Assembly (NCBI GenBank): GCA_945898025.1
Contig: CAMDGT010000080.1
Coordinates: 1-5,752, forward strand
Reading direction: 5' to 3'
Source of the DNA: Rickettsia typhi
GTDB lineage: Bacteria; Pseudomonadota; Alphaproteobacteria; Rickettsiales; UBA1997
Length of the DNA: 5,752 bases
Shown: positions 1-4,515 of the stretch, piece after piece
Layout of the letters: every line of letters starts with the position of its first letter
Position numbering within the stretch: the stretch's first letter is position 1
Program-made: the position numbers and the translations under genes
The notes under the pieces: model-generated
What the model was told of the DNA's origin: nothing
What the model saw: the letters and a program-made list of their open reading frames with translations, nothing else
The model's database searches: none

Positions 1-290
1 TGGTTGTTAAGCCCAATTGAGCCAATCATTTGATTATTATCTTTTCTTGCTATTGCAAAGTAAATTCCATCGTTAGAATAAAATACATTCCTCCAGAATA
101 GAACTTCTCGGCGGGATTCTTCAATATTTTGCGGTATATTGCATAAAATGAAGCGATTAACTTCTTTATCGCCAAAATATCTAAGAAAATCTTCGGCATC
201 GTTAATGTTTTTTTCTCTTAAAATATAGCCTTCAAGCCCAAATTTTTCTAGGTCTATGGTGGGGAAGTTAGTTTTATTAATATTGTTCAT
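1..290 (-). CDS. GNAT-family N-acetyltransferase (RimJ/RimL-like), 5' part only
   Basis: This is the first 96 codons of a gene that continues past the left edge of the window. Translation from the ATG at 290 gives MNNINKTNFPTIDLEKFG..., then YILREKNINDAEDFLRYFGD, a stretch ending NVFYSNDGIYFAIARKD, and NQMIGSIGLNN. This order (strand 1 with an R-x4-DA element, an acidic helix, a W/F-rich helix, then an IG-IGL strand) is typical of Acetyltransf_3-type GNAT enzymes, which transfer acetyl from acetyl-CoA to amines, protein N-termini or small molecules. The acetyl-CoA binding loop (Q/R-x-x-G-x-G/A) would lie beyond the edge, so neither activity nor substrate can be judged. The codon just upstream of the ATG is a stop (TAA), and no other in-frame ATG, GTG or TTG occurs in the first 19 codons, so this start is well determined. 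The gene is divergent from gshB, with only 11 bases between start codons, and has no visible Shine-Dalgarno sequence. Confidence 0.8.
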   Translation of the reverse strand, partial: MNNINKTNFPTIDLEKFGLEGYILREKNINDAEDFLRYFGDKEVNRFILCNIPQNIEESRREVLFWRNVFYSNDGIYFAIARKDNNQMIGSIGLNN

Positions 291-301
291 TTATAAAAAA
301 T

Positions 302-1258
302 ATGAAAATAATTGCTCAAATGGATGAAATGTTAAATATTAACATTGCAACCGACTCAACATTTGCAATATTGCTTGAGGCGCAAAATTATGGCTGTGAA
401 ATTTTTTATTACTTGCCAAAAAACTTATATTTTGATTTAAAAACTAATAGTGTCAAGGCCAGAACTTATAGAATTAGCTTAAATAAAATTATGGATAATC
501 ATTGTAAAATATTATCTGAGCAAGTTGTTGATTTAACAACCTTTGATGCAATATTGATTCGCCAAGATCCGCCTTTTGATATGAATTATATAACTAGTAC
601 TTATATTTTAGAAAAAATTAAAGATAAAATCTTGATAATTAATGATCCAACCAATATTCGCAATCATCCAGAAAAAATTTTTATTAATGAATTTCCCGAT
701 TTAATAACTCCAACTGCCATAACTGGCGATTTTGAGCAGGTAAAAAATTTTGTTAGAGAGTATCAAAAAATTGTCATGAAGCCTCTATATAGTTGCGGTG
801 GTGATGGTGTGGTAGTTTTGAATGATGGTGATAAAAATTTAGCTACTATTTTTGAAATGATGATAAGCCATTATCAAGCACCCGTAATGTTGCAAAAATT
901 TATTGATGAAGTTGCGATTGGCGATAAAAGAATATTATTGCTTGACGGAGAGCCAATTGGTGCATTATTGAGAGTTGCTAAAGATGATGATAATCGTTGC
1001 AACCTTCATTTGGGCGGTATGGCTAATTTTGTCGAATTAACTAAAAGAGATTTAGAAATTTGCAATAAATTGTCGCCAAAATTAAAAGAAAGAGGTTTAT
1101 TTTTAGTGGGAATTGATATTATTGGTGATTATTTAACGGAAATTAATTTAACTTCTCCAACTTGTATCAATGAAATCAACCAATTAAACGGTACAAAAAT
1201 TGAAAATATTATTGTCGAAAAAATTATCTCTAAGATTAAATTAAACAAAAATAATTAA
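302..1258 (+). CDS. gshB: Glutathione synthetase (GshB)
   Basis: GshB joins gamma-glutamylcysteine and glycine using ATP, the last step of glutathione synthesis, in the cytoplasm. The 318-residue length is usual for the prokaryotic family. The start reads MKIIAQMDEM followed by INIATDSTFAILLEAQ, close to the family N-terminus, which supports the ATG at 302. The GSH-S N-terminal domain covers about 1-122 and includes RQDPPFDM (87-94) and NDP (114-116). The ATP-grasp domain follows, with FINEFPDL (127-134), the nucleotide-binding lysine in MKPLYSCGGDGV (K160 and its glycine loop), GDKRILLLDGEPIGA (207-221), and the metal/substrate segment GIDIIGDYLTEINLTSPT (270-287, including D272, E280 and N282). 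All expected landmarks are intact. The gene ends tail to tail with virB3, 12 bases apart, and no gshA lies in this window. No Shine-Dalgarno sequence is visible. A TATAAA at 292-297 could be a -10 element, but it would place transcription start at or inside the start codon. Confidence 0.96.
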   Translation: MKIIAQMDEMLNINIATDSTFAILLEAQNYGCEIFYYLPKNLYFDLKTNSVKARTYRISLNKIMDNHCKILSEQVVDLTTFDAILIRQDPPFDMNYITSTYILEKIKDKILIINDPTNIRNHPEKIFINEFPDLITPTAITGDFEQVKNFVREYQKIVMKPLYSCGGDGVVVLNDGDKNLATIFEMMISHYQAPVMLQKFIDEVAIGDKRILLLDGEPIGALLRVAKDDDNRCNLHLGGMANFVELTKRDLEICNKLSPKLKERGLFLVGIDIIGDYLTEINLTSPTCINEINQLNGTKIENIIVEKIISKIKLNKNN

Positions 1259-1272
1259 AAATTTTAATTATT
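1250..1272. terminator. A/T-only palindrome between convergent gshB and virB3, possible weak terminator
   Basis: Two perfectly complementary 11-base arms (1250-1260, AATAATTAAAA, and 1262-1272, TTTTAATTATT) flank a single central A. The palindrome contains the gshB stop codon (1256-1258) and two of the three bases of the virB3 stop (1271-1273). As RNA it could fold into a stem of about 9 bp with a short loop. On the minus strand it is followed by TTTTGTTT, the layout of an intrinsic terminator for virB3. On the plus strand an A-run follows instead. With no G-C pairs the stem would be weak, and such palindromes also arise by chance in DNA this AT-rich, so the terminator role is tentative. Confidence 0.3.
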
Positions 1273-1567
1273 AAAAAACATCATAAGAATTAGTGCCGTT
1301 ATAGTAATAACGGTTTCTGCATATATTGCATTTAGAAAATTTGGCAATAATTAGTTCTATCGCTCTTGGCTCTTTTAGGCATACTAGCCAAGCGCAAGCA
1401 TGAACTACTGGTAGCACAACCAATAAATAAACAAAATTGTCGGTTACAATAAATGCTAGTAAAGAAATAATTACATTTAAAGCTGCAAATGTGTAGCTTA
1501 CTCCCATAATTAGGGGTGGGCGAGTTAGGCCAAGAAACAAGGCATCGCTATCAATTGAACCGGCCAT
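1271..1567 (-). CDS. virB3: VirB3-like type IV secretion system inner-membrane protein
   Basis: The 98-residue product matches the VirB3 family in size and layout. VirB3 is a small inner-membrane component of type IV secretion systems that works with the VirB4 ATPase at the base of the channel. The N-terminus MAGSIDSDALFLGLTRPP carries the family's LFxGLTRP motif (10-17). Two hydrophobic helices follow at about 19-41 and 45-64. Then come a KEPRAIEL element (65-72), a Cys pair (C80, C83) and a C-terminal NRYYY...NSYDVF, a tail I associate with Rickettsiales VirB3. The conserved N-terminal motif supports the ATG at 1567 over the internal Met21. A strong promoter lies upstream on the same strand. 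No Shine-Dalgarno sequence is visible. In Rickettsiales virB3 normally sits directly before virB4, but here the next gene downstream is the convergent gshB, so this copy is transcribed alone. The family call rests on remembered motifs. The chief alternative is an unrelated two-helix membrane protein, which the tail motif makes unlikely. Confidence 0.83.
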   Translation of the reverse strand: MAGSIDSDALFLGLTRPPLIMGVSYTFAALNVIISLLAFIVTDNFVYLLVVLPVVHACAWLVCLKEPRAIELIIAKFSKCNICRNRYYYNGTNSYDVF

Positions 1568-1572
1568 AATTA

Positions 1573-1597
1573 TTGATTAGTTGAAGGTTGATTAGTT
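1573..1597 (-). repeat. Pair of 10-bp direct repeats in the predicted virB3 leader
   Basis: The plus-strand sequence TTGATTAGTT occurs at 1573-1582 and again at 1588-1597, a 15-bp period (AACTAATCAA as read in the virB3 direction). Both copies lie between the predicted virB3 transcription start (about 1600) and its start codon (1567). The placement would suit a downstream operator or an element in the leader RNA, but it could also be a chance local duplication in AT-rich DNA. No regulator can be assigned from the sequence. Confidence 0.5.
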
Positions 1598-1606
1598 AAA
1601 AAATAA

Positions 1607-1636
1607 ATTATATTATTAATTTTATGAATTTGTCAA
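1607..1636 (-). promoter_or_regulatory. Predicted sigma-70 promoter for virB3
   Basis: On the minus strand a perfect TTGACA (-35, positions 1636-1631) is followed after 18 bases by a perfect TATAAT (-10, positions 1612-1607). Transcription would start near 1600, giving a leader of about 33 bases before the virB3 ATG at 1567. Matches to TATAAT are common by chance in DNA this AT-rich, but a full-consensus -35 containing G and C at acceptable spacing, in the divergent gap directly upstream of a gene, is much less so. The -35 hexamer also reads TTGTCA on the plus strand (1630-1635), five of six matches to consensus, so it could serve a back-to-back ldcA promoter. However, only a poor -10 (TATTTA, 1655-1660, 19-bp spacer) is available in that direction. 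Confidence 0.68.
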
Positions 1637-1665
1637 GCCCCTTAATTTACTAAATATTTAAAATA

Positions 1666-2631
1666 ATGATTCAAAAACAATCGATTATAGATATAATCTC
1701 GCCCGCTACTCCTTGTAACTCTTTGCAACTAGATTTAATAAAAAATTTTCTTAGTTCAATTTCGTTAAATTTTAATATTTTTTACCAAGCAGAAACTACA
1801 ATCAAAGAAGATAGCATTTATGGTGATTCAGAATTTGCAAGTTGTGATGTTAATTATCGTTTTTTGCAATTTAAAGAGGCTCTTGAAAACCCTTTATCAA
1901 AAATTATATGGTGTAGTCGAGGTGGCTACGGTAGTGCAGATTTACTGCCAATGTTGCATAATATTCCCAAGCCGAAATATCCTAAAATATTAATTGGTTT
2001 TAGCGATATTACCTCGCTTAATATTTTTTTTAATCAAAATTGGCAAATGCCGGTAATATCGGCACCAATGTTGTTGCAAATTGCCAGCAAAAAAATTTCT
2101 CAATCGGCGACAGATTTTTTATTAAATTTTTTAAATGATAAAATTGATGAGTTGGTTTTTGCCTTAAAGCCTGTAATTTCTAATGATAATGGTCATAATA
2201 ACAAAGAAAAAATTTCTGGATTATTAGTTGGTGGATGTTTAAGTGTTTTATTGAGTCATTGTGGCACTTCTAACGAGCTTGACTGGCATCAAAAAATATT
2301 ATTTTTAGAAGATGAGGGTGAAAGCGGAGAAAGGTTAGAGAGATATTTTAATCAAATTTTAAGAATAATAATTGAGAAAAATAAAATTCCGCAGGCAATT
2401 ATTTTTGGCAATTTTGAAGAATCCAACATTTATGGTAATGTTAAATCTAATAATGTTGAGCTTGCTATAAAAATTTTTGCTAATAAAATTAAACGAAATA
2501 ATCTTGATATAGCCTTATTTATTGAGCCAGAAAAAATATTAGGTCATTCACCAAATTCAATGCCTTTAATTCTTGGTTGGCAGGCGAAAATCAATAATTA
2601 TATAATTAAACAAAAAAAACTTAATTTTTAA
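1666..2631 (+). CDS. ldcA: LD-carboxypeptidase, peptidase family S66 (LdcA, muramoyltetrapeptide carboxypeptidase)
   Basis: LdcA is a cytoplasmic serine peptidase that removes the terminal D-alanine from murein tetrapeptides, allowing them to be reused in peptidoglycan recycling. The 321-residue product shows the S66 landmarks in order: IISPATP near the N-terminus (10-16); YRFLQFKEAL (64-73), leading into CSRGGYGSADLLPML (83-97); the nucleophile elbow IGFSDITSL (110-118) with catalytic S113; GLLVGGCLSVL (185-195); LFLEDEGE (212-219) with catalytic E215; and GHSPNSMPL (293-301) with catalytic H294. The Ser-to-Glu spacing of 102 equals that of the Pseudomonas aeruginosa enzyme as I recall it (S115, E217, H285). 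No signal peptide is seen, consistent with a cytoplasmic location. The related MccF immunity peptidases share this fold, but ordinary LdcA is more likely here. The gene begins a tight plus-strand group with the DUF192 gene 23 bases downstream. No Shine-Dalgarno sequence precedes the ATG. Confidence 0.93.
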   Translation: MIQKQSIIDIISPATPCNSLQLDLIKNFLSSISLNFNIFYQAETTIKEDSIYGDSEFASCDVNYRFLQFKEALENPLSKIIWCSRGGYGSADLLPMLHNIPKPKYPKILIGFSDITSLNIFFNQNWQMPVISAPMLLQIASKKISQSATDFLLNFLNDKIDELVFALKPVISNDNGHNNKEKISGLLVGGCLSVLLSHCGTSNELDWHQKILFLEDEGESGERLERYFNQILRIIIEKNKIPQAIIFGNFEESNIYGNVKSNNVELAIKIFANKIKRNNLDIALFIEPEKILGHSPNSMPLILGWQAKINNYIIKQKKLNF

Positions 2632-2654
2632 TATTAACAATAAAATTTTATAGA

Positions 2655-3170
2655 ATGAAAAACATATCATTAATTTTTATCTTAATGCTTGTTGCTAGCG
2701 CCATTATTAACCCTATTGCTAGCTATGGCTCGAACACAAAAATTGAAAAAGAGCCAGAATCAAATTTTGCTTATTTTAATCAAAATTTTGATAATTATGA
2801 AAAATCAATCACCTTTTATAGTGATACAGGTCTTATTAATAGTGGCTTTAGAGTTGCAGTAGCTAATAATGATAGTTTGCGAGCTTATGGTTTAATGAAT
2901 TTAAGAAAACTGCCCCAAACTTACGGAATGCTTTTTTTGTTTGACGATAATCAGAATATTGCAATGTGGATGAGAAGCACCTTGATTCCACTGGATATGA
3001 TATTTATTGATAATAATAATCAAGTTGTTGGTTATTATCAAAATGCCAAGCCAAAGTCAAATAAGATAATTGATGCTCCAGCTGGCACTAATAAGGTTTT
3101 AGAAATTAATGCAGGCTTAATAAAAAAATTGGGCATCAAAAAAGGTTTTCATGTTGCAATTGAGCAATAA
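2655..3170 (+). CDS. Exported DUF192 family protein
   Basis: The 171-residue product starts with a Sec-type signal peptide: Lys2, a hydrophobic core (about 4-18), then INPIASYGS with likely cleavage near residues 22-26. The mature protein would therefore be periplasmic. After a low-complexity Asn/Phe/Glu-rich linker (about 27-50), a DUF192 domain spans roughly 60-169. Its family marks are RAYGLMNLRKLP (76-87), GMLFLFDD (91-98), the diagnostic MWMRSTLIPLDMIFID (104-119) and KVLEINAG (147-154), ending with GIKKGFHV (160-167). DUF192 has no established biochemical role, so I assign none. The gene lies 23 bases after ldcA, and its last 20 bases overlap the start of hemW, which suggests one transcript. 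The ATG at 2655 is the only start that gives the signal peptide. No Shine-Dalgarno sequence is seen. Confidence 0.92.
   Translation: MKNISLIFILMLVASAIINPIASYGSNTKIEKEPESNFAYFNQNFDNYEKSITFYSDTGLINSGFRVAVANNDSLRAYGLMNLRKLPQTYGMLFLFDDNQNIAMWMRSTLIPLDMIFIDNNNQVVGYYQNAKPKSNKIIDAPAGTNKVLEINAGLIKKLGIKKGFHVAIEQ
3141..3145 (+). promoter_or_regulatory. Shine-Dalgarno-like AAAGG for hemW inside the DUF192 gene
   Basis: AAAGG ends five bases before the ATG at 3151, inside the end of the DUF192 coding region. Among the genes here with visible start codons it is the only plausible ribosome binding site. It favours the ATG at 3151, which overlaps the upstream gene, over an in-frame TTG at 3178 that would lie just after the DUF192 stop. 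Confidence 0.5.
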
Positions 3171-4365
3171 CTATAAATTGCCTGCTTCGCAATTAAATTC
3201 AGTTGCTGATCTAGCGGTTTATGTGCATTATCCGTTTTGTAAATCTAAATGCCCTTACTGCGATTTTAATTCTCATCTTGAACAGCAAACCGATCACTCT
3301 TTGTTTTTTAAAGGATACGAAGCAGAGTTAGATTTTTTTAAATTCAATCTTCGTAATCGCAAAATTACTAGCATATTTTTTGGTGGCGGTACTCCTTCCC
3401 TAATGCCTGTATCTTTTGCTGACAAGATATTGCAAAAAATCAATAATCTTTGGAATGTTAGTAGTCAATGCGAAATAACGATTGAGGCGAACCCCACTTC
3501 TTTTGAGGCAAATAAATTCCGCGATTTTTATAAAATTGGCTTTAACCGCTTGTCTCTAGGAATACAATCTCTCAATCAAGAAGATCTCAACTTTCTTGGT
3601 CGTCAACATACGGTTAAAGAATCAATATTGGCGATATCTCAAGCTCGTGAAATTTTTGATAATTTTTCATTTGATTTAATCTATGCAAGACCTAAGCAAA
3701 AAATTAATGATTGGAAAGATGAACTCAAAACTGCTATAGAATTAGGTTCAAACCACTTATCGCTTTATCAATTAACTATCGAGAAAGGCACAAAGTTTTT
3801 TAATGATTGGAAGGAAAAAAAATTCATTATGCCAACCGATAAGCTTGCAGGTGATTTTTACCAAACCACCAATGAAATTATGGCTGATAATGGCTTTAAT
3901 CATTATGAAATATCTAATTATGCCAAAGAAAATTATCAATCTGTGCATAATTTATCTTATTGGCAAGGGGTTGATTATATTGGAATTGGCGCTGGGTCGC
4001 ATTCACGAGTTTTCTTTGAGGGGCAAAAACACAGAAAGGCGATTGTAAATTTGCATCGCCCCGATATATGGCTAGAGCAAGCTCTAAATAACAAAAAACA
4101 AGTTGCAATTCAAAAAATTGAAGAAATTAACGATGACGATCTTAAAGAAGAGCTTATTTTAACAGGTCTTAGAACGATTTATGGAGTTGATATTGAACGG
4201 CTAAATAATTTTTTTAACTCAGAAATATTTGATGATAATACTTTAAAGAAGCTTGTAGATCAAGGCTTTATAACCATTAATAAGCAAAAAATAGCAATTG
4301 CTAAAAATTATTGGATATTTGCAAATTCTGTAATTGAAAAAGTTGTTTCTGCTCTTAAAAAATAA
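3151..4365 (+). CDS. hemW: Radical SAM haem chaperone HemW (HemN-like, YggW family)
   Basis: HemW binds a 4Fe-4S cluster, S-adenosylmethionine and haem, and is thought to deliver haem to membrane respiratory enzymes. It was long misannotated as oxygen-independent coproporphyrinogen III oxidase. The 404-residue product has the radical SAM motif C-x3-C-x2-C in YPFCKSKCPYCDFNSH (C30, C34, C37). The position two after C37 is Phe, where true HemN has a fourth Cys (CxC), which points to HemW. Further marks are FFGGGTPSL (76-84), IEANP (111-115), NRLSLGIQS (132-140), LSLYQLTIEKGT (203-214), HYEISNYAK (251-259), HNLSYW (266-271) and GIGAGSHS (278-285), followed by the HemN C-terminal domain to about 400. 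The chosen ATG overlaps the DUF192 gene by 20 bases and has an AAAGG upstream. A TTG start at 3178 (residue 10) would also keep the whole domain, since family members often begin only a few residues before YIH-P-C. Overlap implies translational coupling to the upstream gene. Confidence 0.93.
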   Translation: MLQLSNNYKLPASQLNSVADLAVYVHYPFCKSKCPYCDFNSHLEQQTDHSLFFKGYEAELDFFKFNLRNRKITSIFFGGGTPSLMPVSFADKILQKINNLWNVSSQCEITIEANPTSFEANKFRDFYKIGFNRLSLGIQSLNQEDLNFLGRQHTVKESILAISQAREIFDNFSFDLIYARPKQKINDWKDELKTAIELGSNHLSLYQLTIEKGTKFFNDWKEKKFIMPTDKLAGDFYQTTNEIMADNGFNHYEISNYAKENYQSVHNLSYWQGVDYIGIGAGSHSRVFFEGQKHRKAIVNLHRPDIWLEQALNNKKQVAIQKIEEINDDDLKEELILTGLRTIYGVDIERLNNFFNSEIFDDNTLKKLVDQGFITINKQKIAIAKNYWIFANSVIEKVVSALKK

Positions 4366-4493
4366 ATTAATCAAGTTGTAATATTTTGATAGATATTTAA
4401 GATTCCTGCAAAATAGTTGATATTGAAATTGCAATATACTCTTAAGGGCTTGATATTAATGGCTCGATATAACCATAAAATAATATTTAATCA
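4366..4493 (+). promoter_or_regulatory. Gap between hemW and mfd, possible weak promoter region
   Basis: This 128-base gap is the longest non-coding stretch of the window and probably holds the mfd promoter, but no element is convincing. TTGATA, four of six matches to the -35 consensus, occurs three times (4386-4391, 4417-4422, 4450-4455). The first is 17 bases from CAAAAT (4409-4414), a four-of-six -10. TATACT (4435-4440) and TATAAC (4468-4473) are better -10 matches but have no -35 at proper spacing. A small dyad (ATATTG 4420-4425, CAATAT 4432-4437) is too weak to call a terminator for hemW. Read-through from hemW into mfd is equally possible. Confidence 0.25.
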
Positions 4494-4515
4494 ATGGATT
4501 ACAAAATACAATTAA
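4459..4515 (+). other. Possible 18-codon upstream ORF overlapping the mfd start
   Basis: An ATG at 4459 opens a frame of 18 codons (MARYNHKIIFNQWITKYN) ending with TAA at 4513-4515, in a different frame from mfd and running past the mfd ATG at 4494. It has an AAGGG at 4444-4448, ten bases upstream, a better Shine-Dalgarno candidate than anything before mfd. If translated, it would compete with or influence initiation at mfd. The peptide resembles nothing I recognise, and ORFs this short are expected by chance, so this is recorded as a possibility only. Confidence 0.2.

Noticed and set aside
188..199. Idea that the acetyltransferase is a broken gene.
   Set aside because: The frame is uninterrupted from 290 to the window edge and keeps the GNAT pattern throughout. 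It is cut by the window, not visibly by mutation.
1162..1164. Cys at position 288 of GshB after TSPT, where many family members have Gly.
   Set aside because: As I recall, the Escherichia coli enzyme also has TSPTC here, so it is normal variation.
2233..2241. GGC in LdcA (189-191) where many family members have GGN.
   Set aside because: Both forms occur in family S66 as I know it, and the catalytic triad is intact, so there is no sign of lost activity.
2640..2651. Perfect 12-base palindrome ATAAAATTTTAT just before the DUF192 start.
   Set aside because: It is short, A/T only, within a tight operon gap and without a suitable loop. Such palindromes are expected often in this base composition.
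3803..4108. Open frames on both strands inside hemW (3803-4048 plus, 3914-4108 minus).
   Set aside because: They lie wholly within conserved HemW coding sequence (HYEISNYAK to GIGAGSHS), and their translations show no domain, signal or family pattern.
4243..4434. Minus-strand open frame of 63 codons at the end of hemW and into the gap.
   Set aside because: It is mostly antisense to hemW, rich in Tyr, Asn and Leu as expected from reversed AT-rich codons, with no family resemblance or ribosome site.
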